From contig JAUWAD010000001.1 of the NCBI GenBank assembly GCA_030602225.1, positions 1 through 64,000 of the forward strand: a stretch of DNA of 64,000 nucleotides. The letters run 5' to 3'. The notes under the pieces are model-generated. The model did not search any database, was not told the origin of the DNA, and was given only the letters and a program-made list of their open reading frames with translations. Each line of letters opens with the position of its first letter. Position 1 is the first letter of the stretch. Shown piece after piece: positions 28,108 to 40,150 of the stretch. Origin of the DNA: Bacillota bacterium (GTDB lineage Bacteria; Bacillota; Clostridia; Tissierellales; Tissierellaceae). The position numbers and the translations under genes are program-made.

Positions 28108-28692
28108 ATGACATTAGTACCAATAGTAGTAGAACAAACAAATAGAGGGGAAAGATCCTATGATATATATTCCAGGTTACTAAAGGATAGAATAATAATT
28201 CTGGGATCTGAAATAAATGATGCTGTAGCAGACTTGGTAGTAGCCCAATTGTTGTTTCTAGAGGCTGAAGATCCAGAAAAGGACATTCAAATCTATATTA
28301 ATTCACCAGGTGGGTCTGTTAGTGCTGGATTTGCGATCTTTGATACAATACAATATATTAAACCAGATGTAACTACTATTTGTATAGGAAGAGCAGCAAG
28401 TATGGGAGCATTTCTATTAGCCGCAGGTGCTAAGGGTAAGAGATTCGCCCTGCCAAATTCAGATATAATGATTCATCAACCCCTTGGCGGAGCTCAAGGT
28501 CAAGCTGAAGATATCAGAATACAAGCTGAGAAAATCATAGAAATTAGAGAGAGAATAAATAGAATACTATCAGAGAGAACCGGCCAACCATTGGAAAGAA
28601 TCGCAAAGGATACTGATAGAGATTACTATATGAGTGCAAAAGAAGCAGTAGAATATGGAATAATTGATGCTGTTATGGAGAGAAAGAAATAG
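28108..28692 (+). CDS. clpP: ATP-dependent Clp protease proteolytic subunit
   Basis: [37 protein letters not shown]. Confidence 0.97.
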   Translation: MTLVPIVVEQTNRGERSYDIYSRLLKDRIIILGSEINDAVADLVVAQLLFLEAEDPEKDIQIYINSPGGSVSAGFAIFDTIQYIKPDVTTICIGRAASMGAFLLAAGAKGKRFALPNSDIMIHQPLGGAQGQAEDIRIQAEKIIEIRERINRILSERTGQPLERIAKDTDRDYYMSAKEAVEYGIIDAVMERKK

Positions 28693-28702
28693 AGGTGATT
28701 CC

Positions 28703-29980
28703 ATGGCAAAAAACGAAGACAAGCAATTAAGATGTTCATTTTGTGGGAAGCCACAAGATCAGGTTAAAAGATTAATTGCAGGTCCTAATGTTTACATTTG
28801 TAATGAATGTATAGAATTGTGTCAAGAGATTATAGAGGAAGAATTTGTTCAAAATATATTAGATTATGATTTAGATGAGCTTCCAAAACCAGTGGAAATA
28901 AAAGAAACATTGGATGAATATGTAATTCAACAGGAAAGAGCAAAAAGGGGATTAGCTGTAGCCGTTTATAATCATTACAAAAGGATTAACCAAACCCCAT
29001 CAAAGAATGACGATGTGGAACTGCAGAAAAGCAACATCCTAATGATTGGCCCAACTGGTTCTGGAAAGACATTACTTGCTCAAACCTTGGCTAGAATATT
29101 GAACGTACCATTTGCAATAGCTGATGCCACTTCTTTGACAGAGGCTGGATATGTTGGAGAAGATGTTGAAAATATTATTTTGAAGCTTATACAAGCTGCA
29201 GATTATGATATTGAAAGAGCAGAAAAAGGTATCATCTATATAGACGAAGTGGACAAGATAGCAAGAAAATCAGAAAACCCTTCAATTACAAGGGATGTAA
29301 GTGGTGAAGGAGTACAACAAGCCTTGCTTAAGATATTGGAGGGTACTGTTGCAAATGTACCACCACAAGGTGGAAGAAAACATCCACATCAGGAGTTTAT
29401 TCAGATTGATACCACAAATATCCTGTTCATTGTAGGTGGAGCATTTGATGGATTGGATAAGATTATACAATCAAGAGTAGGAAAGAAAACTATGGGTTTT
29501 GGAGCAGATGTGAAGTCTCAGAAGAAAAACATAGGAGAACTATTCAAGCAAATTCAACCTGAAGATCTGATAAGATTCGGTCTAATACCTGAGTTTGTGG
29601 GAAGATTACCAGTGGTAGTATCCCTGGAAGAATTGGATGAAGATGCATTGGTGAGAATATTGACAGAACCTAAGAATGCCTTAGTTAAGCAGTATAAAGA
29701 ATTATTCCTTATGGATAATGTGGAACTTGAGTTTGAAGAGGAAGCGCTAAAACTTATTGCACAAAAGGCAATTGAGAGGAAAACTGGAGCAAGAGGTCTA
29801 AGGGGAATAATTGAAGAAAAAATGCTAGATATAATGTTTGAGCTCCCAACACGAGATGATGTTGAAAAGTGTGTAGTAACTAGGGAGACCATAGAAAATA
29901 GTGGAGAACCAACTTTGCTGTTAGCTGAAAAGACAAAGAAAAGATCAAACAAAAACAGCAGTAAGGAATCTGCTTCTTAA
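28703..29980 (+). CDS. clpX: ATP-dependent Clp protease ATP-binding subunit ClpX
   Basis: zinc-binding [11 protein letters not shown]...[24 protein letters not shown]; start at ATG 28703 after AGAGGTG. Confidence 0.96.
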   Translation: MAKNEDKQLRCSFCGKPQDQVKRLIAGPNVYICNECIELCQEIIEEEFVQNILDYDLDELPKPVEIKETLDEYVIQQERAKRGLAVAVYNHYKRINQTPSKNDDVELQKSNILMIGPTGSGKTLLAQTLARILNVPFAIADATSLTEAGYVGEDVENIILKLIQAADYDIERAEKGIIYIDEVDKIARKSENPSITRDVSGEGVQQALLKILEGTVANVPPQGGRKHPHQEFIQIDTTNILFIVGGAFDGLDKIIQSRVGKKTMGFGADVKSQKKNIGELFKQIQPEDLIRFGLIPEFVGRLPVVVSLEELDEDALVRILTEPKNALVKQYKELFLMDNVELEFEEEALKLIAQKAIERKTGARGLRGIIEEKMLDIMFELPTRDDVEKCVVTRETIENSGEPTLLLAEKTKKRSNKNSSKESAS

Positions 29981-30002
29981 AGGCTCACAGATGTGAGCCT
30001 TT
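29979..30002 (+). terminator. stem-loop after clpX
   Basis: AAAGGCTCACA / TGTGAGCCTTT. Confidence 0.6.
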
Positions 30003-30069
30003 ATTCAATAAATATTCAATTTGAGGGTATATATGCTTTGTGAAGTTGAAATAGAAGGGAAGGGATATA

Positions 30070-32424
30070 ATGAATAATCCTTATATTATAGAAGAGAGAA
30101 CGCTACCCCTTATACCTCTTAGGGGAATATCCATATTTCCACATATGGTTATTCATTTTGATGTGGGAAGAGAGAAATCAGTGCAGGCACTGGAAAAAGC
30201 CATGATGGATGATTCCTTAATACTATTGTGTACTCAGATAAATCCAAAGGTTGAAGAACCATTACAAAAGGATTTTTATCAAGTGGGAACAGTCGCCAAA
30301 GTAAAACAGATGCTGAAACTACCTGGAGGAAGCATTAGAGTTCTGGTAGAAGGTTTAAGCAGAGGTAAGGTAAAAGAGATAGTTAGAGAAGAACCATACT
30401 TTGAAGCATTAACCGAAGAGTTCACATACTCTATGGAGGATTTTGAAAAAAACCAAGATATGGAAGCTATAATGAGATTAGTAACTTTGGATCTGGAAGA
30501 ATACATTGGGCTTAACTCTAAAGTATCATCTGAAGTGCTATTTACTATTTCAGACATTGACGATCCAGGTAGGCTAGCGGATGTAATAGCATCCTATATA
30601 TTTTTAAAGCAGGAAGATGATCAAAAGATATTGGAAACCTTTGATTTTTATGAAAGACTTGAAGTGCTACATCAGATTCTTCAAAAGGAAATCGAGTTAC
30701 TGAAAATTGAAGACAAGATAAATCAAAGGGTAAAGAAACAAATAAACAAAGTACAAAAGGAGTACTATTTAAAGGAACAACTTAAGGCCATCCAGAAAGA
30801 ACTTGGAGAAGACGATGACCTGTCCAATGAAATAGAGGAGTATCAGAAGAAGATAAACAAAATAAAGATGCCAAAGGAAGTAAAGGAAAAGGCACTTAAA
30901 GAAGTTGAACGACTTACTAAGCAATCTCCTCACTCCGCAGAAGTGGGTGTAATAAGAACCTATTTAGACTGGATAGTGGAGTTGCCTTGGGATAAGGAGA
31001 CTAAAGAGAAAATAGATATAAAAAGAGCTAGAGAAATCCTTGATGAAGATCATTACGGTCTTAAAGATGTTAAGGAAAGGATATTGGAGTTTATTGCCAT
31101 TAGAAAGCTTACAAATTCTATAAAAGGGCCGATACTTTGTCTTGTGGGTCCGCCTGGAGTGGGAAAAACATCCATTGCAAGATCAATAGCATCATCCCTT
31201 AACAGGAATTTTGTGAGGATGTCCCTTGGTGGAGTTAGGGATGAAGCTGAAATAAGAGGTCATCGAAGAACTTATGTGGGTAGTATGCCTGGCAGGATTA
31301 TTAGTTCTATAAAAAAAGCAGGGTCAAAAAACCCAGTATTCCTATTTGATGAAATTGATAAACTAGCAAATGATTTTAGGGGAGACCCTGCAAGTGCATT
31401 GCTTGAAGTATTAGATCCAGAACAAAATACTACTTTTACAGACCATTTTTTAGATGCTCCCTTTGATTTATCAAAAGTATTATTTATTACAACAGCAAAC
31501 ACAACATCTTCAATACCACCAGCACTACTTGATAGAATGGAAGTAATTCGAATTAGTGGATATACTGAAGAGGAGAAACTTCAAATAGCTAAGAGGTATC
31601 TACTTCCTAAGCAAATGAAAGAACATGGACTTACAAATGATAGACTTATACTTTCAGATTCAGCAATTAGAGGTGTGATTAGTCATTACACAAGGGAAGC
31701 TGGAGTAAGAAATCTTGAAAGGTATATCGCCAATATATGTAGAAAAGTAGCTAAGAAAATAGTGGAAACAGACAAGAAGAGGATTAGAGTAAATGCAAAC
31801 AACCTAAGCACTTACCTTGGAGCTGAAAAATTCAGATTTGATACACTGGAAGAAAAAAATCAAATTGGAGTTGCCAATGGATTGGCATGGACAGCTGTGG
31901 GAGGTGAAACACTGTCTGTAGAGGTAACAACCATGCAAGGTACTGGGAAAACTCAACTTACAGGTAAGTTGGGAGATGTGATGAAGGAATCTGCCATGGC
32001 GGGAATTAGTTATATTAGAGCCAATGCAGATAAGCTTAAGGTATCCCCTGAATTTTATAAGGAATTAGACATCCATATACACGTCCCAGAAGGTGCCATA
32101 CCAAAGGACGGCCCTTCAGCTGGTATAACAATTGCAACAGCTGTTATATCCGCACTGACCAATACTCCTATAAATAGAGAGGTTGCCATGACAGGAGAAA
32201 TCACATTAAGGGGTAGGGTGCTTCCCGTTGGTGGAATAAAGGAAAAATTACTAGCTGCTCATAGGATGGGTGTTAAGAAGGTTATACTTCCATTTGAGAA
32301 TGGTAAGGATCTTGAGGAAATACCAGATAAGGTTAAGAAAAAAATGAATTTTGTCCTGGTTAAAAATTTAGATGAAGTTATACAAAATGCCATGGAGAAA
32401 ATAGGTGAAAACAATGAAGATTAA
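30070..32424 (+). CDS. lon: endopeptidase La (Lon)
   Basis: [32 protein letters not shown] catalytic region. Confidence 0.97.
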   Translation: MNNPYIIEERTLPLIPLRGISIFPHMVIHFDVGREKSVQALEKAMMDDSLILLCTQINPKVEEPLQKDFYQVGTVAKVKQMLKLPGGSIRVLVEGLSRGKVKEIVREEPYFEALTEEFTYSMEDFEKNQDMEAIMRLVTLDLEEYIGLNSKVSSEVLFTISDIDDPGRLADVIASYIFLKQEDDQKILETFDFYERLEVLHQILQKEIELLKIEDKINQRVKKQINKVQKEYYLKEQLKAIQKELGEDDDLSNEIEEYQKKINKIKMPKEVKEKALKEVERLTKQSPHSAEVGVIRTYLDWIVELPWDKETKEKIDIKRAREILDEDHYGLKDVKERILEFIAIRKLTNSIKGPILCLVGPPGVGKTSIARSIASSLNRNFVRMSLGGVRDEAEIRGHRRTYVGSMPGRIISSIKKAGSKNPVFLFDEIDKLANDFRGDPASALLEVLDPEQNTTFTDHFLDAPFDLSKVLFITTANTTSSIPPALLDRMEVIRISGYTEEEKLQIAKRYLLPKQMKEHGLTNDRLILSDSAIRGVISHYTREAGVRNLERYIANICRKVAKKIVETDKKRIRVNANNLSTYLGAEKFRFDTLEEKNQIGVANGLAWTAVGGETLSVEVTTMQGTGKTQLTGKLGDVMKESAMAGISYIRANADKLKVSPEFYKELDIHIHVPEGAIPKDGPSAGITIATAVISALTNTPINREVAMTGEITLRGRVLPVGGIKEKLLAAHRMGVKKVILPFENGKDLEEIPDKVKKKMNFVLVKNLDEVIQNAMEKIGENNED

Positions 32425-33013
32425 TAAGTCAGATTTACAGGCAATGGCTGTAAATAAGGCAGGATATCCAGATGATCAGCTGCCAGAAATTGCTTTTGCT
32501 GGGAGATCAAATGTTGGGAAATCATCCTTTATTAACACCATGTTAAATAGGGTTAATCTAGCAAGAACCAGCGGAAAACCTGGGAAGACAAGAACTATCA
32601 ATTTCTATGTTGTTAATGATACCTTTAGATTTGTTGATTTACCAGGGTATGGATATGCTCAAGTATCCAAGGATGAAAGGAAAAAATGGGGCGAGATAAT
32701 AGAAAGATATCTTACTGATAGGGAGAACCTTAAAGCCATAGCCCTAATAGTAGACATAAGACATAAACCAAGTCCTCAGGATGTAGAAATGTATAATTGG
32801 GTAATAACCTTTGGATATGAACCAATAGTCGTTGCCACAAAAGCTGATAAAATAGCAAGAGGCCAGTGGGAAAGACACTTAAAGATTATTAGGGAGGAAT
32901 TAGGAGTTAAGAATAGAAACACAGTAGTTCCATTTTCCTCATCTAAGAAGTTAAATATAGAAAGACTTTGGGAAACATTAACACCATACTTGATGCTTGA
33001 AGAAGCTGAATAA
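32405..33013 (+). CDS. engB: ribosome biogenesis GTP-binding protein YihA/YsxC (EngB)
   Basis: IAFAGRSNVGKSSFINTML, VDLPGYGYA, VATKADK; start may be 32414. Confidence 0.95.
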   Translation: MKTMKINKSDLQAMAVNKAGYPDDQLPEIAFAGRSNVGKSSFINTMLNRVNLARTSGKPGKTRTINFYVVNDTFRFVDLPGYGYAQVSKDERKKWGEIIERYLTDRENLKAIALIVDIRHKPSPQDVEMYNWVITFGYEPIVVATKADKIARGQWERHLKIIREELGVKNRNTVVPFSSSKKLNIERLWETLTPYLMLEEAE

Positions 33014-33021
33014 AATGTAAG

Positions 33022-33047
33022 AAGGCCAGTGAATTTTCACTGGCCTT
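33022..33047. terminator. bidirectional terminator between engB and rubredoxin
   Basis: AAGGCCAGTGA-ATTT-TCACTGGCCTT. Confidence 0.75.
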
Positions 33048-33059
33048 TAATAAGTACTT

Positions 33060-33218
33060 TTACTCTAATTCAAACATATCCTTTGTTGCTCCACAAACTG
33101 GGCAAACCCAATCTTCTGGAAGATCTTCAAAAGCTGTTCCTGGAGCTATACCTCCATCTGGATCTCCTTCTGCTGGATCATAAACATAACCACATGGTCC
33201 ACATACCCATTTATCCAT
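33060..33218 (-). CDS. rubredoxin, 52 aa (absent from ORF track)
   Basis: [52 protein letters not shown]; both CxxC motifs; SD AAGGAG upstream. Confidence 0.95.
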   Translation of the reverse strand: MDKWVCGPCGYVYDPAEGDPDGGIAPGTAFEDLPEDWVCPVCGATKDMFELE

Positions 33219-33379
33219 TTGACATTCTCCTTTCGCTAATGAATTTACTTAGTGACAATATTATACCATATTATTACAGTTAATAAACAAAAAAATCAAA
33301 ATTTACGTAAAATTATATAGATTAGCACAAATATAAATGGGTAAAATACTTATGACTAGAAAAAATGGATGTGGTGGAG

Positions 33380-33769
33380 ATGAACTATATTTATAAAGGA
33401 ACGGTTTGTAGTGATCTAGAGACCATAAGATCCTTTATTGATAAGACAATTAAAACGCTTGGTGAGATAATAAATAATGGGGATATAATTTTTGATATCC
33501 GTGTTATTCTTAATGAGCTTATTGTAAATGGAGCCCTGCATGGAAATGAGTGTATGGTAACCAAGTGTGTTAGTTTGACCGTAAAAATGAATGACAATAA
33601 ATTAACAATAGAAGTTGAAGATGAGGGCACTGGTATAAATTATAATCCTACAGAATACAATCCTTCGGATCTTAAATCATGGGGTAGAGGACTTGTTTTG
33701 GTAAATGGCTTATCAGATGAATTCTATGTGGAAAGGAATAGGGTGGTGTCTGTAAAGAATATCTGTTAG
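33380..33769 (+). CDS. RsbW/SpoIIAB-like ATP-binding (HATPase) regulatory protein
   Basis: ILNELIVNGALHGNE (N box), VEDEGTGINY (G1), SWGRGLVLVNGLSDEF. Confidence 0.75.
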   Translation: MNYIYKGTVCSDLETIRSFIDKTIKTLGEIINNGDIIFDIRVILNELIVNGALHGNECMVTKCVSLTVKMNDNKLTIEVEDEGTGINYNPTEYNPSDLKSWGRGLVLVNGLSDEFYVERNRVVSVKNIC

Positions 33770-33780
33770 GGGGTATTAAC

Positions 33781-35895
33781 ATGGTAAAAAAACTATCTTA
33801 TATAATGGTATTGTCACTTGTTTTAAATGTGATGATACCATTTATTGCGTTAGGGGAGGAGGACTATCAGATTCAATTGGAGAAGGTGATCTTAAAGACA
33901 AAGGAGTTGTTCCAGATTAGTGATGGTTATAAAGACTTTACATCCCAAGTAAGTTCATACAATAACACTACTTATTTTAATATGAATTGGAAAGACCCTG
34001 ATGGGATTTTGCCTACAATAAGTGTTACTTCTGATCAGGATGGAAATATTCAGTCGTTTAATAAGTATTATTCAGATATACCTGAGCAGGAGACCAAACT
34101 ACCCAAATATTCAAAGGAAGAAGCCTTGAATATTGCCAAGGATTTTATGATAAAAGTTGATTCTAACATGTATAATCAGATGCTATTTGACGAGAAAGGC
34201 TACTACTCCAGTACGTGGGATACCAATTATAATTTCAATTACTTTAGAAGAGTAAATGGAATTATTTTCAGGGAAAACAATGTTTCAATTAGTGTATCTA
34301 AGATAACCGGTGAAGTTATGAACTATTATTCCAATTGGGAGAGAGAATTAACCTTCCCAAGGACAACGGGAATTATTAGCTTAGAGGAGGCTAAGATTGC
34401 ATTTAAGGAAAAGATAGGCTTGGAATTGATCTATAAGGGGAGTAATTTCTATCCAAGACCATTAGATGTAAATGGTGAGGAAATCCAGTACTACTTAGCC
34501 TATGTAATTAGGAGCCCCTATTATGGAATAGATGCAAAAACTGGAGAAGCGGTGGAGATTCCATATTACAGACCTTATTTAGAAGGTGGAGGAGATGATA
34601 GAGCTGCCAGTGAGGAAGCTGCACCTGCACCAGTAATAACTCCAGAAGAAAGAACTGAAATAGAAAAACTAAAGGATTTAATTACCAAGGAAAGTGCAGA
34701 AAAAATAGGTAGAGAAAAATTATCGCTGGATGATACCTTTATCTTAAGAAATATCAATCTTTACAGTATGTGGAGAAATAAGGATGAATACCAGTGGAAT
34801 ATGTACTTCGTTAAGGAATTGGAAGAAAATAAAATGACATCAGCAGATATAACTATTGATGCAAAGACAGGCGAAGTATTGAATTTCTACAAAGGATACG
34901 AGTTTAAAGAGACCGATAAGGCAGCAATAACAAAAGTTCAGGCTCAAGAAATCGCAAAAGACTATCTTAGAAGTACAAACTCCAATATATACGATAACTT
35001 AACCCTAAGAGAAGATAAGTATCAAAAAGATGGAGATCTAACCTTCTACTTCACATTCGAAAGATATGAAAAAGGTATATATGTTGAAAATGATGGCATA
35101 TCTGTAGGTATAAATGCTGTTAGCAAGGAAATATTCTCCTACAGTAAGACTTGGTATAAAGGCACACTACCCTCAGCTGAAAAAGTTGTGGATATGGAAA
35201 AGGCTTATGATGTATTATTCGAAAAGGTAGGATATAGTCTTGTTTATAAACTATATTATGAGTATGATTCAGTTGGGATGGAGACAAGAAGCATTAAATT
35301 AATATACGGATTAAATGATAGTATCCCAGTAATCATTGATGGAAATACTGGAGAACTATTGGATTACTCAGGGAAACCATATGTTGATAAGAAGGACATA
35401 TCATATATTGATATTGAGTCATCATATGCAAGAGAAAAGATTCTTACCTTAGCTGAATATCGAATTGGATTCTATGGTGAAAACTTTAGACCTAAGGATA
35501 AGATCATTCAGAAGGAGTTTATGTTTTTCCTCTGGAAGGCTATCAATCCCTATAGAAATGAAGGGGAAGATCAAATTGACATTATATACGAAGAGCTTAA
35601 AAATTCCAGGATAATACAAGATAAGGAAGTAAACCAAACAAGGGTCTTAACAAAGGAAGAAGCTGTTAAGTATGTCATACGTGCTATGAATTACGGCAGG
35701 ATTGCTGAAATACCAAATATCTATTCTGATATGTTCCCTGACTCTAAATCCATACAAGAAGGCATGAAAGGTTATGTAAATCTGGCATATGGGTTAGGAA
35801 TAATTGTTGGAGATGGCAGTGGTCTGATTAAACCATTATATGAATTAAAAAGAGAAGATGCTGCAAGTATAATATACAATTATGTGTTTAAGTAA
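33781..35895 (+). CDS. secreted YcdB/YcdC-repeat (PepSY-like) protein with C-terminal SLH-like region
   Basis: signal peptide, repeated xTKExAxxIA...NFxK modules, Pro/Ala linker, C-terminal SLH-like FRPKDKIIQKEF...GLIKPLYELKREDAASIIYNYV. Confidence 0.75.
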   Translation: MVKKLSYIMVLSLVLNVMIPFIALGEEDYQIQLEKVILKTKELFQISDGYKDFTSQVSSYNNTTYFNMNWKDPDGILPTISVTSDQDGNIQSFNKYYSDIPEQETKLPKYSKEEALNIAKDFMIKVDSNMYNQMLFDEKGYYSSTWDTNYNFNYFRRVNGIIFRENNVSISVSKITGEVMNYYSNWERELTFPRTTGIISLEEAKIAFKEKIGLELIYKGSNFYPRPLDVNGEEIQYYLAYVIRSPYYGIDAKTGEAVEIPYYRPYLEGGGDDRAASEEAAPAPVITPEERTEIEKLKDLITKESAEKIGREKLSLDDTFILRNINLYSMWRNKDEYQWNMYFVKELEENKMTSADITIDAKTGEVLNFYKGYEFKETDKAAITKVQAQEIAKDYLRSTNSNIYDNLTLREDKYQKDGDLTFYFTFERYEKGIYVENDGISVGINAVSKEIFSYSKTWYKGTLPSAEKVVDMEKAYDVLFEKVGYSLVYKLYYEYDSVGMETRSIKLIYGLNDSIPVIIDGNTGELLDYSGKPYVDKKDISYIDIESSYAREKILTLAEYRIGFYGENFRPKDKIIQKEFMFFLWKAINPYRNEGEDQIDIIYEELKNSRIIQDKEVNQTRVLTKEEAVKYVIRAMNYGRIAEIPNIYSDMFPDSKSIQEGMKGYVNLAYGLGIIVGDGSGLIKPLYELKREDAASIIYNYVFK

Positions 35896-35935
35896 AAAAT
35901 TACATCTAGGGAAATCCTAGATGTAATTTTTTTAT
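35896..35935 (+). terminator. strong terminator after the SLH-type protein
   Basis: perfect 15-bp stem AAAATTACATCTAGG-GAAAT-CCTAGATGTAATTTT then T-run. Confidence 0.9.
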
Positions 35936-36012
35936 ACATTTTATTGAAAGTATGATAGAATTATAAAGTTAAGCATAAGACAATTAAATATAGAAGGGAA
36001 TTGTAATATTAT

Positions 36013-37827
36013 ATGATAAGAAATGATGTTAGAAATGTGGCAATAATAGCCCATGTTGATCATGGCAAGACTACTTTAGTTGATAGTCTATTAAAGCAAT
36101 CTGGTATATTCAGAGAGAATCAAGTTGTTGAAGAAAGAGTAATGGACTCCAATGACATAGAGAAAGAAAGAGGCATAACTATTCTGGCCAAGAATACAGC
36201 AGTTATTTACAATGGGGTTAAAATAAATATAGTTGATACTCCAGGACATGCGGACTTCGGTGGAGAAGTTGAAAGAGTTCTAAAGATGGTTAATGGTGTT
36301 GTTGTATTGGTTGATGCATTTGAAGGTCCTATGCCACAGACTAAGTTTGTTTTAAAGAAAGCATTGGATTTGGAACTTCCTGTGGTTGTTGCCATAAATA
36401 AAATTGACAGACCAGAGGCTAGACCAGAAGAAGTTATAGATGAAATTTTAGATCTTTTCATAGAACTTGGAGCAAAGGATTCACAATTGGATTGTCCATT
36501 TGTGTTCACATCTGCCAAAATAGGAAGCGCAACTTTGGATGTAAGTGATAAGAAGGAAACAATGGAGGATCTTTTTAAGACAATTATTGAGTATGTTCCT
36601 GCCCCAGAGGGAGATGAGAATGGGCCCACCCAACTTCTAATATCTACCATTGACTATAACGAATATATTGGTAGAATAGGAATTGGAAAGGTAGAGAAGG
36701 GATCAATCTCAATTGGACAAGAAGTAGTTATCCTTAACTATGCCCACCCTAATAGAAGATTAAAAGCAAAGATTAGTAAATTATACGAATTCCAAGGATT
36801 AAACAAAATAGAAGTAAGTAGTGCTAATGTGGGAAGTATAGTCGCATTAACAGGTCCAAGTGATTTGGAAATAGGAGATACCATATGTCATGTGGAAAAC
36901 CCGGTTGCACTTCCCTTTGTGAAGATTTCAGAACCTACACTGGCAATGACCTTTTCTGTTAATAATAGCCCATTTGCTGGTAGAGAAGGGGAATTCGTAA
37001 CTTCAAGGCAGCTGAGAAATAGACTATACAAGGAACTTCATACTGATGTAAGTCTTAGAGTTGAAGATACTGATTCAACAGATGCCTTTAAGGTATCTGG
37101 AAGAGGAGAATTACATTTAAGTGTTTTAATAGAAAATATGAGAAGAGAAGGATATGAGTTTCAGGTTTCTAAACCTGAAGTATTGTATAAATTCATAGAA
37201 GGCATTAAAAACGAACCTATTGAAAAGGTTACAGTGGATGTGAGTACTGATTTTGTAGGAGCTGTAATTGATAAACTTGGTCAGAGAAAGGGTGAGTTGA
37301 TATCCATGTCAGAATCAACTGGAGGATATGCAAGGTTGGAATTTGTAATACCATCTAGAGGCTTGATAGGGTATCGTCAGGAGTTTTTAACTGATACAAA
37401 GGGTAATGGTATTCTAAATACTATTTTCGAAGGCTATGCACCATTTAAAGGAGAAATTCCTAAGAGAAAGTCAGGTTCTATAATTGCATTTGAAACCGGT
37501 GAAGCAACTACCTATGGATTATACTCAGCACAAGAAAGAGGTATACTTTTCATAACTCCTGGAACTCAAGTCTATGAGGGAATGGTGGTTGGATCAAATC
37601 CGAAGGGCCTTGACATAGAAGTCAATATTTCAAAGAAGAAGCAACAATCAAATATAAGAGCATCAGGATCTGATGATGCATTAAGGTTATCCACTCCAAA
37701 AAACATGAGTTTAGAAGAAGCATTGGAGTTTATAGAAGATGATGAATTAATTGAAGTGACACCCATTAATTTTAGAGTTAGAAAGAAAATACTTGATGCA
37801 AATAGGAGATATAAGGCAAAAAAATAG
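36013..37827 (+). CDS. typA: translational GTPase TypA/BipA
   Basis: VAIIAHVDHGKTTLVDSLL, ERGITILAKNTA, VDTPGHADFGGEVER. Confidence 0.96.
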   Translation: MIRNDVRNVAIIAHVDHGKTTLVDSLLKQSGIFRENQVVEERVMDSNDIEKERGITILAKNTAVIYNGVKINIVDTPGHADFGGEVERVLKMVNGVVVLVDAFEGPMPQTKFVLKKALDLELPVVVAINKIDRPEARPEEVIDEILDLFIELGAKDSQLDCPFVFTSAKIGSATLDVSDKKETMEDLFKTIIEYVPAPEGDENGPTQLLISTIDYNEYIGRIGIGKVEKGSISIGQEVVILNYAHPNRRLKAKISKLYEFQGLNKIEVSSANVGSIVALTGPSDLEIGDTICHVENPVALPFVKISEPTLAMTFSVNNSPFAGREGEFVTSRQLRNRLYKELHTDVSLRVEDTDSTDAFKVSGRGELHLSVLIENMRREGYEFQVSKPEVLYKFIEGIKNEPIEKVTVDVSTDFVGAVIDKLGQRKGELISMSESTGGYARLEFVIPSRGLIGYRQEFLTDTKGNGILNTIFEGYAPFKGEIPKRKSGSIIAFETGEATTYGLYSAQERGILFITPGTQVYEGMVVGSNPKGLDIEVNISKKKQQSNIRASGSDDALRLSTPKNMSLEEALEFIEDDELIEVTPINFRVRKKILDANRRYKAKK

Positions 37828-37845
37828 TCTAATGGAGGATTTCTT

Positions 37846-39303
37846 ATGCTTGAAGTTTTGACGAATTATTCCTGGATATTTAATAATTTAATAATAATAA
37901 ATATTGTTCTTGCAATAATTCTGATTTTCTTTGAAAGAAGAAATCCCACATCCACATGGCTATGGCTAATGACTTTGGTTTTTCTTCCAGTACTGGGATT
38001 TATTCTGTACTTGTTCCTTGGCCAAGATATGTCCAAGAAGAAGATGTTCAAGACAAAGGAAGAAGAGGATGATTGTTTTGATGTTTTGGTATCTGATCAG
38101 GAGAGAGTTTTCGAAGGACGGGATTTCTTAAAACATAACCCTGAGTATAAAAGATATGATGATATTGTAAAACTTAATCTAATGGGTTCAAAATCCATAT
38201 ATACTTTGGATAATCAAGTTGATTTGTATTTTAGTGGGGAAGATAAGTTTAAAGATCTCTTTGAGAGTATTGAAAGAGCTCAAAGATATATTCATATGGA
38301 GTATTATATATTCAATAATGACTCTATAGGAAATAGAGTAATTGAAGCTTTGGCAAAAAAGGCCAGTGAAGGTGTGGAAGTGAAGTTACTTGTTGATGGT
38401 ATGGGAGGAAGATGGTTGACTAAAAAATCCATCAAACCTTTACTAGATGCAGGGGGAGAATTTGCAAGCTTCTTTCCACCTTTTTTTCCAGTAGTGAATG
38501 TAAGGATAAACTACAGAAACCATCGAAAGATTTGTATAATAGATGGAAAGGAAGCATATTTAGGAGGATTTAATATAGGAGATGAGTATCTGGGAGTGTC
38601 AAAGAAGTTTGGATACTGGAGAGATACACACATAAGAATCAGAGGCTCTGCAATAAGTTCAATACAGTGGCAATTCTTCCTGGATTGGAGATTTGCAACA
38701 AAAAAAGAAATGTCTGCATGTCAAAGTTATGTAAGTGAATCCTTAGATGAAAATAAGACGGGAATACAGATTGTAAATAGTGGACCAGACTCTAAATGGC
38801 CAAGTATAAAAGATGGCTACCTAAAAATGATTACAAATGCTGAAGATAAGCTCTATATTGAGTCACCCTATTTCATACCGGATGATAGTATATTTGAAGC
38901 TCTAAAAATAGCAGGATTATCAGGACTAGATGTAAGGGTAATGATACCAAATAAACCAGATCATCCATTCGTTTATTGGGCTGGTTTAAGCTACATTGGA
39001 GAACTTCTAGAAGCAGGTGTAAGATTTTTCACCTATGAAAGAGGATTTATGCATTCAAAGGTGATGATAATGGATGATCTGGTTTCATCTGTTGGAACTG
39101 CTAACATTGACATCAGAAGCTTCAAGTTAAACTTTGAGATAAATTCATTTATATATGATCAAGAGATCAATAAAAGACTAACAGAGCGGTTTATAAATGA
39201 CTTACACAATTGTCGGGAAATTACTTTGGAAGAATATAAAAACAGATCTAGAATTATAAAAATTAAAGAATCAGTTTCAAGATTATTGTCACCAATACTA
39301 TAG
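37846..39303 (+). CDS. cls: cardiolipin synthase
   Basis: two PLD motifs (NHRKICIIDGKEAYLGG; MHSKVMIMDDLVSSVGTANID) and N-terminal TM segments. Confidence 0.95.
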   Translation: MLEVLTNYSWIFNNLIIINIVLAIILIFFERRNPTSTWLWLMTLVFLPVLGFILYLFLGQDMSKKKMFKTKEEEDDCFDVLVSDQERVFEGRDFLKHNPEYKRYDDIVKLNLMGSKSIYTLDNQVDLYFSGEDKFKDLFESIERAQRYIHMEYYIFNNDSIGNRVIEALAKKASEGVEVKLLVDGMGGRWLTKKSIKPLLDAGGEFASFFPPFFPVVNVRINYRNHRKICIIDGKEAYLGGFNIGDEYLGVSKKFGYWRDTHIRIRGSAISSIQWQFFLDWRFATKKEMSACQSYVSESLDENKTGIQIVNSGPDSKWPSIKDGYLKMITNAEDKLYIESPYFIPDDSIFEALKIAGLSGLDVRVMIPNKPDHPFVYWAGLSYIGELLEAGVRFFTYERGFMHSKVMIMDDLVSSVGTANIDIRSFKLNFEINSFIYDQEINKRLTERFINDLHNCREITLEEYKNRSRIIKIKESVSRLLSPIL

Positions 39304-39315
39304 GGGGGAATAAAG

Positions 39316-40137
39316 TTGCAGAAAGAAGCTATAATGGAGTATTTAATAATTGATGGACAAGCTAAAAAGGTTGAAGAGTGTGATATTTTCAATAAAATCC
39401 AAAACTCTCCTATCTATGAGGTGGTAAGAATAATAGATGGGAAAGAGCAGTTTATTAAGGATCACATCCAGAGAATGTTCGCATCATTTGAACTTTTAGG
39501 TTATGGGAATGAATATGATGAAGATAAGATTATTAAATTTGCCAAGGATTGCATAGTCATAAATGGAATCAAAGATAACAATATTAAACTCCTGACGGTG
39601 GAGCTTAATAATGGTAAGAAAGTATTCATGGTATATGCCATAGAAAGTTATTACCCTCCTGATTCAGTATATAAAGAGGGAATTAAGACAATACTTTTTA
39701 AACATTCCAGAAATAATCCCAACGCAAAGGTACAACATTTAGATTATAAAACTGCAGTGACAAAGGCAATTAAAGACTCAGGGGCATATGAAGCATTACT
39801 TCTAAATGAAGAAGGGTATATTTTGGAAGGTAGTCGATCCAATATGTTCTATGTAATGGGAGAAAGGATTTTTACCGCTCCAGCATCAAAGGTGCTTCTT
39901 GGAATTACAAGAAAGCATATAATAAATGTAATTACAGATCTTGAGATTCCATTTGAAGAGAAGGAATTAAGTATACTAGATTTAAAATCCGTTGAGGGTA
40001 TCTTTATTTCTGGGACAAGTATTGGGGTTCTTCCTGTAAAAAGTGTGGATGATATCCTTATTAATTCACCAGATAATAATGTGATTAAGAAAATATTAGA
40101 TGAATACAATAGATTAACAGGAAAAATCCTCGGCTAA
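39316..40137 (+). CDS. class IV PLP-dependent aminotransferase
   Basis: [31 protein letters not shown]; exact substrate unclear. Confidence 0.85.
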   Translation: MQKEAIMEYLIIDGQAKKVEECDIFNKIQNSPIYEVVRIIDGKEQFIKDHIQRMFASFELLGYGNEYDEDKIIKFAKDCIVINGIKDNNIKLLTVELNNGKKVFMVYAIESYYPPDSVYKEGIKTILFKHSRNNPNAKVQHLDYKTAVTKAIKDSGAYEALLLNEEGYILEGSRSNMFYVMGERIFTAPASKVLLGITRKHIINVITDLEIPFEEKELSILDLKSVEGIFISGTSIGVLPVKSVDDILINSPDNNVIKKILDEYNRLTGKILG

Positions 40138-40150
40138 GCCAAGGATTTTT
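40122..40150. terminator. bidirectional terminator overlapping both convergent stop codons
   Basis: AAAAATCCTCGGC-TAA-GCCAAGGATTTTT. Confidence 0.75.

Noticed and set aside
33029-33283. 84-aa plus-strand ORF
   Set aside because: Antisense to rubredoxin, and Leu/His-rich without family signature
36207-36650. 147-aa minus-strand ORF antisense to typA
   Set aside because: Shadow of a highly conserved GTPase coding region
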